A DNA stretch of 64,000 bases from Arenimonas sp. SCN 70-307 (GCF_001724815.1 NZ_MEDO01000010.1:1-64000), one strand, 5' to 3'; shown: positions 18,045 to 26,425, counted from the first letter of the stretch. A program made the numbers and translations. The notes: a model not told the origin generated them from the letters alone.

Positions 18045-18085
18045 ACCTGACCCCCTTTCTTTAAGTGAACCTGACCCCGTTTCTT
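18037..18085 (-). repeat. Right inverted double-REP arm of the RAYT unit
   Basis: Reverse complement of 17213-17261, with cores AAGTGAACCTGACCCC at 18039 and again at 18063. It overlaps the RAYT stop codon at 18042-18044 and ends 8 bp before the stop of the convergent kinase gene at 18093, so it may also shield the convergent ends. Confidence 0.88.
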
Positions 18086-18092
18086 TTGTGCT

Positions 18093-20471
18093 TCATGGGG
18101 TGCAGGCGGGTTTTTGGGCGGCCCGGGGGTCGGCGCAGACCAGTTGCGCGAGGGCGGGGATGGATTCGGCCAGGTCTTCCGGTGGCGGCGAGATGGCGTT
18201 GAAGACCTGCTGGGCCAGGAGCAGGGCATCGGCCGCCCCGGCCGGGTCGCCCTGCTTGTGGCGCGTGGCGGCCAATACCCAGTGGGCGAAGGCCGCGCCG
18301 CGCTCGGGCCGGTCGTAGACGCGCGTGGCCATCTCGCTGGCCCTGGCCGCCAGTTCCAGCGCTTCGTCGGCCTTGCCTTGCCGCATCGCCATCATCGCCA
18401 GGCCGGCCATCGGGTTGACCACCATCTCGTGCCCGCGCGGAAACGCGCGCTCGCGCATCGCCACCGAACGCGCGAACAGCGCGTAGGCCCCATCGAGATC
18501 ACCCTGCTCCTGGCGCAGGTGGCCGAAGTTGTTGATCGCCATGGCCAGCTCCGGGCTGCCCTCCGGCGCCAGCGCCTCGAGCGCGGCGATCGACTCGACA
18601 TACAGCGCCTCCGCCCGTTCCACGTCGCCCACCCCGTGCGCGCTGTAGGCGAAATTGGACAACATCGCCGCATGGTCCGAGGGCGCGAACCCGGCCGCGA
18701 CCGTCGGCGCCGGCAGCGCGCGCACGCGGGTGAATATCTGGTCGGCCCGCGCGTAGTCCTCGTTCGAAAGGTAATAGTTGCCGAGGTTGTTGAGCGCCAG
18801 CAGGTAGATCGGCTCGCGCTGCATCCCGCGCGACTCGAGCCTCGCCAGGAGGTCCTGCCAGAGCGCCACGGCTTCCTCGCCACGGCCCTGGGCCATGCGC
18901 AACACGGCAATGGCCTCCTGCACTCGAAGGGTGTGCGGGTCGTCCGGCCCGAGCGAGCGCATGGCCTCCTCGTTGGCTGCGCGCAGCTCGCGTTCGGCGA
19001 GTTCGAGCTCGTTGCGGCTGGTCATGCTGTAGCCCAGCGCATGGCGGATGCGCGAGGACAGGTCGGGCCGGTCGGCGAACCGCAGCGGCACCTGGCCCGA
19101 GGCCAGGTCCACCGCTTCGCCCAGGCTAAGTTCCCGGCCGGCGTTGTAAGGATCGGACGACGACAGCACTTCGAGAAGAAAGGCGTTGACCTGCTCGGTG
19201 TCGGCCGCCGCCGCGCGCGCACGGTCGGCCTGCCAGAGCGCGACGCCGGCCGAGCCCAGCACCGCCGCCAGCGCCGCCGAGGCCGCCATCACGCCCCAGC
19301 GGTTGCGGCGCACGAACTTGCCGACGCGGTAGGCGGTGGAATCGGGGTGCGCCAGCACCGGCTGCCCGGCCAGGTAGCGCCGGATGTCGTTGGCGAGCTC
19401 CTGGGCCGAGCCGTAGCGGCGTGCCGCTTCCTTGTGCATGGCCTTGGCGACGATGCGCTCGACATCGGACGTGATCTGCGCACGGCGCTGCCGGCGCTCG
19501 GTGTCGGTCAGCACGGCCTTGTCGAGCATCTTCCTCATCGGGTCGGGCAGCGTCTCGCAGACCACGTGCTCCGCTTCCGACGGCCGCAATCCACCCAGCT
19601 CGTAGGGGCGCACGCCCGCCAGCAGCTGGTAGAGCATGACGCCCAGCGAGTAGACGTCGGAACTGGTGGTCAGCGCCTGCTGGCGAACCTGCTCGGGGCT
19701 GGCGTAGGCCGGCGTCATCGCCGACAGCGAGGTGTTGCGCTTGCCGCCCGCGGGCAGCGGCTCCTGCTCGAGGATCTTGGCGATGCCGAAATCCAGCAGC
19801 CGCGGTTCGCCATTCGCGCCCACGAGGATGTTGTCCGGCTTGAGGTCGCGGTGGACGATCAGGTGGCGGTGCGCCTCCTGCACGCCGTCGCAGACCTTGC
19901 AAAACAGCGCCAGCCGCGCGGGCACGTCCAGCTGGCGCGCCTTGCAGAAATCGGTCAGGGGCACGCCGTCGACGAACTCCATCACCAGGTAGGGAATGCC
20001 CGCCGCGGTGCTGCCGCCATCGAGGATGCGCGCCACGTTCGGGTGGCTCATGCGCGCCAGGATGTTGCGCTCGTCCTCGAAGCGGCTGATCAGCTGGCGG
20101 CGGAAATCGGCCGCGGCCAGCAGGTGCACCGGGCGCACCAGTTTGAGCGCCACCTGCTGGTCGTAGACATCGTCGGCGCGCCGGCCCAGGTAGACCACGC
20201 CCATGCCGCCGGCCTCGATGGGCTTGAGCAGTTCCCAGGCGCCCAGCCGCTCGCCCACCTTGGGGAAGTCGGGCGGCGCCGCTTCGGGGGCGACGGCGGT
20301 TTCCTCGAGGAAGTCGCCGGCCTGGCGGTCGGCCTCGAGCAGCCGCAGCACGCGGTCGCGCACCCCTTCGTCGAGGTCCTGCCCGGCCAGCCAGACGCGC
20401 CGCAGCTCCGGCTTCTGGGCCAGCGTGCGTTCGAACCACTGCAGTACCTGCACATCGATGGACGTAGTCAT
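18093..20471 (-). CDS. Membrane Ser/Thr protein kinase with C-terminal TPR domain
   Basis: A 792-residue protein. A short N-terminal helical segment is followed by a Hanks-type kinase (about 76-375) with glycine loop IEAGGMGVVYLG, VALK lysine K110, HRDLKPDN (D209, N214) and DFG aspartate D227, then APE-like YASPEQ. One transmembrane helix at about 385-408 (VMAASAALAAVLGSAGVALW) leads to an extracytoplasmic or linker region of TPR units (about 440-785; for example LNNLGNYYLSNEDYARADQI). The ATG at 20471 has GGGGAAGGC before it. It is transcribed divergently from the sigma factor at 20532, 60 bp away. In the family this pairing marks kinases that phosphorylate and switch on the partner sigma factor; that role is inferred here. 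Confidence 0.92.
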   Translation of the reverse strand: MTTSIDVQVLQWFERTLAQKPELRRVWLAGQDLDEGVRDRVLRLLEADRQAGDFLEETAVAPEAAPPDFPKVGERLGAWELLKPIEAGGMGVVYLGRRADDVYDQQVALKLVRPVHLLAAADFRRQLISRFEDERNILARMSHPNVARILDGGSTAAGIPYLVMEFVDGVPLTDFCKARQLDVPARLALFCKVCDGVQEAHRHLIVHRDLKPDNILVGANGEPRLLDFGIAKILEQEPLPAGGKRNTSLSAMTPAYASPEQVRQQALTTSSDVYSLGVMLYQLLAGVRPYELGGLRPSEAEHVVCETLPDPMRKMLDKAVLTDTERRQRRAQITSDVERIVAKAMHKEAARRYGSAQELANDIRRYLAGQPVLAHPDSTAYRVGKFVRRNRWGVMAASAALAAVLGSAGVALWQADRARAAAADTEQVNAFLLEVLSSSDPYNAGRELSLGEAVDLASGQVPLRFADRPDLSSRIRHALGYSMTSRNELELAERELRAANEEAMRSLGPDDPHTLRVQEAIAVLRMAQGRGEEAVALWQDLLARLESRGMQREPIYLLALNNLGNYYLSNEDYARADQIFTRVRALPAPTVAAGFAPSDHAAMLSNFAYSAHGVGDVERAEALYVESIAALEALAPEGSPELAMAINNFGHLRQEQGDLDGAYALFARSVAMRERAFPRGHEMVVNPMAGLAMMAMRQGKADEALELAARASEMATRVYDRPERGAAFAHWVLAATRHKQGDPAGAADALLLAQQVFNAISPPPEDLAESIPALAQLVCADPRAAQKPACTP

Positions 20472-20531
20472 GCCTTCCCCCGGCCGCCCCGTGCGACCCG
20501 ACGTTAGCAGAAGGCGCAAGGCAGGGCCCGA

Positions 20532-21116
20532 ATGGCTCAGCTAGACTCGACGGCGATGACCGGGGACATCACCAGCCTGCTCAAGCAGTGGCGCGGAGGC
20601 GACGACAGCGCCCGCGACCGGCTCGTTGCCGTGCTCTACCCCGAGCTGCGCGCGCTCGCCGACCGCCAGCTGCGCGGCGAGCGCGCCAACCACACCCTGC
20701 AGCCCACCGCCCTGGTCAACGAGGCCTACCTGCGCATCTCGGGCATCGAGCGCATGGACTGGCAGGACCGGGCCCATTTCGTGCGCATGGCCGCCCGGGT
20801 GATGCGCGAGGTGCTGGTGGACCACGCCCGTCGCCGCCTGGCCGCCAAGCGCGACGGCGGCCGGCAGGTGACCCTCACCGGACTCGACCTCGCCGCACCC
20901 GACGCCGGCGGCGTGGACGCGCTGGCCCTGGACACCGCCCTGGCCCGGCTCGAGCAACTCGACCCGGACAAGGCGCATGTAGTCGAACTGCGCTATTTCG
21001 GCGGCCTCACCATTGAAGAAACCGCCGAAGCCATGGCCAGTTCGCCCGCCACGGTGAAAAGGCAGTGGCAGGCGGCCCGGGCCTGGCTGTTCGAAGCCCT
21101 GACTTCTTCGGGCTGA
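20532..21116 (+). CDS. ECF-like RNA polymerase sigma factor (kinase-linked type)
   Basis: A 194-residue sigma-70-family factor of the Sigma70_ECF type with region 2 (about 12-95, TLQPTALVNEAYLRI and HFVRMAARVMREVLVDHARR) and region 4 (about 135-190, HVVELRYFGGLTIEETAEAM, then ATVKRQW). In region 2.2, where ordinary ECF factors carry an acidic DAED-like core-binding motif, this protein reads TLQPTALVN with T55 and T59 and no acids. Such factors, including EcfP of Vibrio parahaemolyticus, need threonine phosphorylation by the neighbouring kinase to bind RNA polymerase. No anti-sigma gene is present. ATG 20556 (eight codons later) is an alternative start. Confidence 0.9.
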   Translation: MAQLDSTAMTGDITSLLKQWRGGDDSARDRLVAVLYPELRALADRQLRGERANHTLQPTALVNEAYLRISGIERMDWQDRAHFVRMAARVMREVLVDHARRRLAAKRDGGRQVTLTGLDLAAPDAGGVDALALDTALARLEQLDPDKAHVVELRYFGGLTIEETAEAMASSPATVKRQWQAARAWLFEALTSSG

Positions 21117-21183
21117 ATCTGCCGACGAACGGTGAGCCGATCGGCCGTCGCCCTGCGCCCTTCTGGTCAAAGGGGGAACGACC

Positions 21184-22230
21184 ATGACCAAGCCAATCGC
21201 CTTGATCCTCGCGCTGGCCGCCAGCCTGCTCGCCGCACCTGCGCTGGCCAGCCAGCGCGTGGCCATCATCGACCCGAACGGCTTCGAAAAGCCCATGCCC
21301 GCGCAGTGGGTGCAGTTGCCCGCCGGCTGGCAGACGCAGGGCGGCGTGCTCTGGGACCAGAGCGCGCCCTGCGGGGCCACGCCCAGCCTGCGCTGGCAGG
21401 CGCGCTCGCCGGATGGCAGCCAGCTGCTCACCATCCATCCGTCCGAGGCCTGGACCTGGGACAACCTGGGCTTCCCGCCCAGCCAGGGCAACTGCCCGCG
21501 CCAACCGATCACCAGCGCGCGCCAGTACCTGGAAACCTGGATCCGGCGGCAACGCCCGGGTGCGCGCGTGCTCGACTACCGCGACCGCCCCGACTACGTC
21601 CGCTCGCCGCCGCCGCCCGCGGCCGCCGGAACCACCTGGCGCAAGGAGGCCGGCGAAGTGCTGCTGGCCTACGCCGCGCAGGGCACCGAGGTGCGCGAAG
21701 TGGTGGCCGTGGTCGTGCTCTTTTCCGACATGAGCATGCCCGGCGTGATGCCCGGCGAAGTGCGGCGCTTCATGAGTGGAACCGCCTCGGGCACCACCAC
21801 CCTGCGGGCACCCGCCGGCCGGCTCGAGATCGAGTTGCTCGGGCGCATCGCCGGCACGATGCAGGTGGACCCGCAGTGGCAGGCGCGCATGGACCGCCAC
21901 AACCGCCAGGTCGCCAGCGACGGCCTGCGTGGCCAGGTCGCGCGCGGGCAGATCATCAGCGAAACCAACCGCGAAATCTCCGACATGAACATGCGCGGCT
22001 GGCAGGATCGCAACGCGGCCAACGACCGCATGCACGACCGCAGCATCGACGCCATCACCGGGACCACGCGCTACCAGGATCCGGCGGCGGGCGGAGCCGT
22101 TCGCCTCGATGGCTTCAGCGACAACGCCTGGCGAGCCGCCGACGGCAGCTACATCCAGAGCGACGACCCCCACTTCGACCCCAACCGCGACCTCGACACC
22201 GAGGCCGAACGCCTGGAGCGCATCGAATGA
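21184..22230 (+). CDS. Secreted protein of unknown function, sigma-factor neighbour
   Basis: A 348-residue protein with AGGGGG before the ATG and a clear signal peptide (MTKPIALILALAASLLAAPA, cleavage after ALA). The mature part has a Trp-rich N-terminal half (QWVQLPAGWQTQGGVLWDQ, SEAWTWDNLGFPPSQGNC) with two cysteines that may pair. A Val-rich strand stretch (REVVAVVVLFS) follows, then a polar helical C-terminus rich in Arg/Asn/Asp/Met (SETNREISDMNMRGWQDRN). I do not recognise the family. The next gene begins within its stop codon (ATGA overlap), so the two are coupled. Being downstream of the sigma gene and co-directional, it is a plausible regulon target. Confidence 0.7.
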   Translation: MTKPIALILALAASLLAAPALASQRVAIIDPNGFEKPMPAQWVQLPAGWQTQGGVLWDQSAPCGATPSLRWQARSPDGSQLLTIHPSEAWTWDNLGFPPSQGNCPRQPITSARQYLETWIRRQRPGARVLDYRDRPDYVRSPPPPAAAGTTWRKEAGEVLLAYAAQGTEVREVVAVVVLFSDMSMPGVMPGEVRRFMSGTASGTTTLRAPAGRLEIELLGRIAGTMQVDPQWQARMDRHNRQVASDGLRGQVARGQIISETNREISDMNMRGWQDRNAANDRMHDRSIDAITGTTRYQDPAAGGAVRLDGFSDNAWRAADGSYIQSDDPHFDPNRDLDTEAERLERIE

Positions 22231-22922
22231 ACCGCATCCGCCTGGTCTTCCTCGCCTGCCTCGTGGCCGCGCCTGCACTCGCGCAGGACAGCTTCGGCGC
22301 GCCGCAGCCGCAGCCGCAGCCGCAACAGCCGCAGTATCCGCAGCAGGCGGAACCGCGATCGCCGCAGCCCGCGCAATACCCGCAGCAGCCCGGGCCATAC
22401 CCGCCTCGGCCACAGGCCGGCCCGCCCGCGGGCAACGATGCCCTCGCCCGCCTGGTGCAGTTCGAGCGCCAGGACATGGGCGTGGCGCCGACTGCGCAGC
22501 TCAAGTCCGGCGGGCTGCACGGCCCGACGCCCAACCAGCTGCCCGGCGGGCGCCTGGTCACCACGCCCGAGCTGGTGCAGCTGCTGCAGGACGCCAACAG
22601 CGGCGTGCTGGTGTTCGACGTGCTCGGCGGTCCGCAGACTTTGCCCAATGCCATCCCGGTGGTGCCCGCCTCGCAGGGCGGCAGCTTCGACGACGCCGTG
22701 CAGCGCGACTTCGGCAACTACCTGCAGCAGCTGACGCAGGGCCGGAAGGATCGGCCAATGGTCTTTTATTGCCAGTCGGTGCAGTGCTGGATGAGCTACA
22801 ACGCCGCGCTGCGCGCCACGCGCCTGGGCTACACGAACGTGCTGTGGTACCGCGGCGGCATCGAGGCCTGGCAGCAGGCCGGCGGGCCGCTGGCCGGGCC
22901 CGGCGGCATGCCGGGGCGCTGA
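22227..22922 (+). CDS. Secreted rhodanese-like protein with CxxxCW motif
   Basis: A 231-residue protein with signal peptide (MNRIRLVFLACLVAAPALAQ) and a Pro/Gln-rich linker (about 25-70, repeated PQP/PQQ/PQYPQQ). Its rhodanese-like domain (about 90-220) contains VTTPELVQLLQDANSGVLVF and FYCQSVQCWMSYNAALRATR. The CxxxCW-SYNAA active-site loop is that of the rhodanese-like proteins named for a PQQ-linked CXXCW motif. The family is predicted to bind or transfer sulfur or to act on thiols in the periplasm; no PQQ genes are here. It is coupled to the gene at 21184 by a 4-bp overlap. Confidence 0.8.
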   Translation: MNRIRLVFLACLVAAPALAQDSFGAPQPQPQPQQPQYPQQAEPRSPQPAQYPQQPGPYPPRPQAGPPAGNDALARLVQFERQDMGVAPTAQLKSGGLHGPTPNQLPGGRLVTTPELVQLLQDANSGVLVFDVLGGPQTLPNAIPVVPASQGGSFDDAVQRDFGNYLQQLTQGRKDRPMVFYCQSVQCWMSYNAALRATRLGYTNVLWYRGGIEAWQQAGGPLAGPGGMPGR

Positions 22923-22933
22923 TCGCGCCCGGC

Positions 22934-22960
22934 GGAAGTGAACCTGACCCCGTTTCTTTA
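22934..22960 (-). repeat. Single REP copy at the 3' end of the glycosyltransferase gene
   Basis: GGAAGTGAACCTGACCCC (22934-22951) plus GTTTCTTTA, the reverse complement of the REP. The final TTA (22958-22960) is the TAA stop of the minus-strand gene, so the repeat forms the convergent junction with the rhodanese gene. Confidence 0.85.
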
Positions 22961-25015
22961 CTCCATCCAGGGATTGCGCAGCGGGGGGACGGTGGCGGGG
23001 TCGGTGGCGGTGTCGAGGCGGGCGAGCTGGGCTTCGAGCTGGGCCTTGGCCAGCGGCTCGACCGGCATCATCTGCTGATCCAGCGGCAGCTGGTAGGCGG
23101 CGCGGGCGGCGTCGAGGTCGCCGAGGCGCAGCTGGGCATTGCCCAGTTCGATGGCCGCACCGACGTGGAAGGGCGCGATGGCCACCACTTCCTGCAGGCG
23201 GGCCGCCACCACCTCGTCGCGACCACCGCCGCGGCGGTAGAGGTGTTCGAGCACGCGGCCGTAGACATCGCCGGCACGACCCAGCGGATCCTCGCGCCGC
23301 CCTTTGTAAACGGCGACGAAACCCAGGCGCTTTACCTGCTCGAGTCCCGCCAGGCCCACCGCCGGGTCCCAGCCCCACTCGGGCCAGGGCAGCGTCGACA
23401 TCATCGGATAGATGAAATAGCCCTCGTACACGCCGGCGATGTTGGTGTCGTCGATGCTGTCGACCTTGCGCCGGTAGTTGGTGCGCGCCGCGATCGCCTG
23501 TTCCTCCATGAACCAGTAGTCGGAATAGAGCGTGGCGCCCTCGGGCACGATCACCGCGTCGTGGAAGGCCTTGATTTCATGCCAGCGCTGGCCGAGGTCC
23601 AGGCCCTCGTTGCCGAATTGGCGATAGGCGCCTTCGCTGCCGCCGGCCAGTTCGTTGTGGTATTCCCACAGCCGCGGCTCGCCGAAGGTCATCACCAGGG
23701 CGGCCGCCAGCGGCACCAGCGCCGCGGCACGCCAGGCCGCGCTGGCCTGCCGCCAGGCAAACGCCACCAGCGCGCCGGCCGGCAGCGCCAGCAGCACCAC
23801 CAGCGGCAGCGCGTGGCGGATGCCGCCATAGGTTCCCTGCCCCGACATCAGCGCCGCCAGGTGCACCAGGCCCGCGCCGGCCCCCGCGGCCAGCAGCCAG
23901 CGCCCCGCCGGCGGCAGCGACTTCCAGCGCAGCAGCAACAGGCCCAGCAGCGACATCGCCAGCAGGCCCAGCGGCACCTTGGCCACCACGATGCTCGGCC
24001 AGGTGAACCAGGGCGGGGCACCCATGTGGTTCACGCCCCAGACGAAGTGCGCCGACTGGCCGCGGCCTTCGACGCCGGCGCGCACGGTGTCCGACAGCCC
24101 CCAGAGGTAGGCGCGCGGCAGCAGCCGCGCCTCGTCGGCCACGCCGATGGCCAGGCGCCAGTGCGGGATGTTGAGGTCGGCCACCTTGTCGGCCATGGCG
24201 CGGTTGAAGCCGTCGCTGCCATCGGGCCCGGCGTGGAAGCGAAAGCCGTACATCGCCCACAGCACCGCCACGCCCAGCACGCCGGCGGCGGCTACGCGCC
24301 CTAGCCGGCGCACGCCCTCGGCCCAGCCCTCGCGCCAGCCGGCCAGCACGCCCACCACCAGCACCGCGCCCACGCCCGCCACGCCGGCCAGGCCCGAATG
24401 TTTGCTGCCCAGCACCAGGCCCAGCGCCACGCCCGCGGCCAGCACCCAGCGCCACTGCCAGGTCGACAGCAGCAGGCCGGCGCAGGCCACCGCCACGGCG
24501 AGGGTGAGCGCCAGCGGCAGGTCCGTCATCGCCACGGGCAGGTGCGCGGCCACGCTGGGCTCGAGCGCGAGGAAAGCCAGCGAGCCCGCGGCCCAGGCCA
24601 GGCCCAGCGCGCGCCACAGCAGCAGGCCCAGCGCGAACACCAGCGCGCCGTGGAAGGCCCACAGCGACAGACGCGTGGCGCGCTGCACGGCCGCGGCATC
24701 GTTCTTGAAGAACAGCACGTCCTCGACCCAGTCGCGCTCCTGCGATTTTTCCACCAGCGGCGCGAACGGCGGCAGCACGAAGTCGCGCGACTGGCCGGCG
24801 CCGGCCGCCAGTTTCACCAGCGGCGGATGCTCGGGGTTGAGGCGGAAATCGCCGGTGCGCACGTAGGACACGCCGGCGACGACATGCCAGGGTTCGTCGA
24901 TGGTGAAGCTGTCGCTGCGCGTGCCCCAGTGCGAGCGGGCGATGCCCGCCAGCACCAGCACGAGCAGCAGCACGATGCCGGCCACGCGTGACGTGGCGGT
25001 TTGCCCTGGTGCCAT
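22958..25015 (-). CDS. PMT/GT39-type membrane glycosyltransferase
   Basis: A 685-residue protein with about 11-12 transmembrane helices. The first periplasmic loop after TM1 holds SFTIDEPWHVVAGVSYVRTG with the catalytic-type acid of GT-C enzymes (DE), followed by LNPEHPPLVKLAAG, a signature of the ArnT/PMT (GT39) family. These enzymes use polyprenyl-phosphate sugars to glycosylate proteins or lipids on the periplasmic side. The C-terminal 150 residues include a soluble TPR-like segment (VVAIAPFHVGAAIELGNAQL). The ATG at 25015 starts immediately before TM1; upstream sequence in frame is low complexity. No partner sugar genes are adjacent, so the acceptor is unknown. Confidence 0.85.
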   Translation of the reverse strand: MAPGQTATSRVAGIVLLLVLVLAGIARSHWGTRSDSFTIDEPWHVVAGVSYVRTGDFRLNPEHPPLVKLAAGAGQSRDFVLPPFAPLVEKSQERDWVEDVLFFKNDAAAVQRATRLSLWAFHGALVFALGLLLWRALGLAWAAGSLAFLALEPSVAAHLPVAMTDLPLALTLAVAVACAGLLLSTWQWRWVLAAGVALGLVLGSKHSGLAGVAGVGAVLVVGVLAGWREGWAEGVRRLGRVAAAGVLGVAVLWAMYGFRFHAGPDGSDGFNRAMADKVADLNIPHWRLAIGVADEARLLPRAYLWGLSDTVRAGVEGRGQSAHFVWGVNHMGAPPWFTWPSIVVAKVPLGLLAMSLLGLLLLRWKSLPPAGRWLLAAGAGAGLVHLAALMSGQGTYGGIRHALPLVVLLALPAGALVAFAWRQASAAWRAAALVPLAAALVMTFGEPRLWEYHNELAGGSEGAYRQFGNEGLDLGQRWHEIKAFHDAVIVPEGATLYSDYWFMEEQAIAARTNYRRKVDSIDDTNIAGVYEGYFIYPMMSTLPWPEWGWDPAVGLAGLEQVKRLGFVAVYKGRREDPLGRAGDVYGRVLEHLYRRGGGRDEVVAARLQEVVAIAPFHVGAAIELGNAQLRLGDLDAARAAYQLPLDQQMMPVEPLAKAQLEAQLARLDTATDPATVPPLRNPWME

Positions 25016-25095
25016 GGACGCGCTCCCCCGCGTTGGTTCCAAGGCAAGCAACGGGTTGGCGGGGGGCGGTCGGCCAGTGGGGCCCTCTCCCCCGG

Positions 25096-25121
25096 CCCCT
25101 CTCCCGCAAGCGGGAGAGGGG
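25096..25121. repeat. 12-bp intergenic hairpin (CCCTCTCCC family)
   Basis: CCCCTCTCCCGC (25096-25107), AA, GCGGGAGAGGGG (25110-25121), 8 bp past the stop of the META gene. Hairpins of this CTCTCCC type recur between genes in many G+C-rich proteobacteria, and it could terminate transcription coming from either side. Confidence 0.6.
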
Positions 25122-25128
25122 AGGATGA

Positions 25129-25649
25129 TCAGTTGGCGGGCACCGCCACCAACGTGCCGCCGGCGCCTTCGACCACGAGGCGCCCGTCGGCATCCACCGA
25201 CACCCGGGCCTGGCCCTGCAGCACGGCGAACACCGCGGTTTCCACCGCCATCGCCTCGGGCGGGCACATCATGCGCGTGCCGGCGATGGGCTGGAACGTC
25301 AGCCCGTCGCCCTCGGCGACATAGCCGCCGGTGAAGCGGTTGCAGCCCGAGTTGCCCGTAACCTGGCCTTCGATGTTGAACTCGATGCTGGCTGGCGAGC
25401 CTTCCGGCACCGCGGCGCCTCCCGCTTCGATGATCTGCCACGTCACGCCCTGCCAGGCGGGCGCATCGGCGGCACCGGCACCGGCGTTTCCGTCTGCCGA
25501 TTCGGCGGCTTCGGGTTCCACTGCGGGGGGCTCGGCCAGCATCACTTCGGTCGTCTGCTCGGCCGGGGCGCCGGCTCGGGGGTGGACGGGGCCTGCGTGC
25601 AGGCGGCAAGGCCGAGCAACAGCATGGGGGCGAACACGATCGGGCGCAT
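25129..25649 (-). pseudogene. META/HslJ-domain lipoprotein, frameshifted
   Basis: The ATG at 25649, with GGAG before it, begins a lipoprotein signal (MRPIVFAPMLLLGLAACTQA) that runs into a stop at 25542. From about 25580 leftward a second frame continues an acidic linker (EPPAVEPEAAESADGNAG) and a complete META domain (SIEFNIEGQVTGNSGCNRFT, IAGTRMMCPPEAM, ending TLVAVPAN). One added base in the C-tracts (25565-25568 or 25578-25582 on the given strand) would join them into a 173-residue protein. META lipoproteins are outer-membrane or periplasmic and linked to novobiocin or stress phenotypes in HslJ. It is either a real 1-nt deletion or a sequencing error in a homopolymer. Confidence 0.7.
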
Positions 25650-25717
25650 GGCGGTCTCCGGGTGTGGAGACCGCAGCATAGGGCCCGGACAAGTCGCCGG
25701 GGTGAAGGCGCGCGGCC

Positions 25718-26425
25718 TCAGTCGGACAGGTCGCCGTCGAACAGCAGCAGCGCCGCGCCCGCCGCCGCCAGGGTGACGCGCTGTCGCGCATCGAGGTCGT
25801 TCGCGATCAGCACCCGGCCGGCGTTGAGGGTCTCCACCACCATCCACGGCTCGCCCGCGCGCAGCAGCTCGAAGCCGCCGGCCTCCATCGAGGTCCAGCG
25901 GCTGCCTTCGAAGCCGTGCAGGCTGCGCACCGCCAGCGGGCCCCAGGGCGAGTCGAAGCGGCCTTCGAAACCACGCGACTTGACCGCCAGCTCCAGCGGC
26001 AGCACCGGGCCGGCGCCGCCCAGGCGCAGCCCGCAGGAAAGCACCGGGCCCTGGAAGGCGCCGAGGTCGAACTCGAGGCTTGAATCGCCATCGTCGTGGC
26101 GCAGCACCGACTGCCGGGAAAGGCACTGCACCTCCACCGGCGGCTGGCCCTGGGTGGTCAGGGTGAAGGCGTAGGGCCGCTCGCTGTCCCGCCAGGCCAG
26201 GCCCGGCGAGGCCAGTTGCCAGCTGAAGGTGTCGCCCTCGTGCATGCGGCGCGCGCTGTAGGGGCCGAAGTGGAGGGGCTGGTTGAACCGGCGCGGCGAG
26301 TGCCCGCTGACGGCGTGCGCCTCGGCGCGGGCGTCGAAGCCGGCGGGCAGCTTCACCTGCGCCGGGGTGCAGGCGGACAGGGCGGCGGCCGCGAGGGCCA
26401 GGGACAGGGCGTGGATCGGCTTCAT
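25718..26425 (-). CDS. Lipoprotein of unknown function
   Basis: A 235-residue protein with signal MKPIHALSLALAAAALSAC (lipobox LSAC, acylated Cys19). The rest is beta-rich with no recognised domain: RFNQPLHFGPYSARRMHEGD, LAWRDSERPYAFTLTTQGQP, and a C-terminal part GRVLIANDLDARQRVTLAAA. Two cysteines (VQCLS, LSCGL) may pair. The next lipoprotein gene starts 68 bp downstream on the same strand, so the two may form a small operon. The residue after Cys is Thr, so sorting to the outer membrane is expected. Confidence 0.72.
   Translation of the reverse strand: MKPIHALSLALAAAALSACTPAQVKLPAGFDARAEAHAVSGHSPRRFNQPLHFGPYSARRMHEGDTFSWQLASPGLAWRDSERPYAFTLTTQGQPPVEVQCLSRQSVLRHDDGDSSLEFDLGAFQGPVLSCGLRLGGAGPVLPLELAVKSRGFEGRFDSPWGPLAVRSLHGFEGSRWTSMEAGGFELLRAGEPWMVVETLNAGRVLIANDLDARQRVTLAAAGAALLLFDGDLSD

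Larger units (their letters stand above)
17213..18085. mobile_element. REP-RAYT composite element
   Basis: An 873-bp unit: double REP, 81-bp spacer, RAYT gene, inverted double REP. The arms are 49-bp near-perfect inverted repeats. RAYT transposases are domesticated IS200/IS605-like enzymes held responsible for spreading REP sequences. Further copies of the same REP at 22934, 36421, 39877 and 51701 support this as the local source or relic. No direct target duplication is apparent, as expected for HUH enzymes. Confidence 0.8.
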
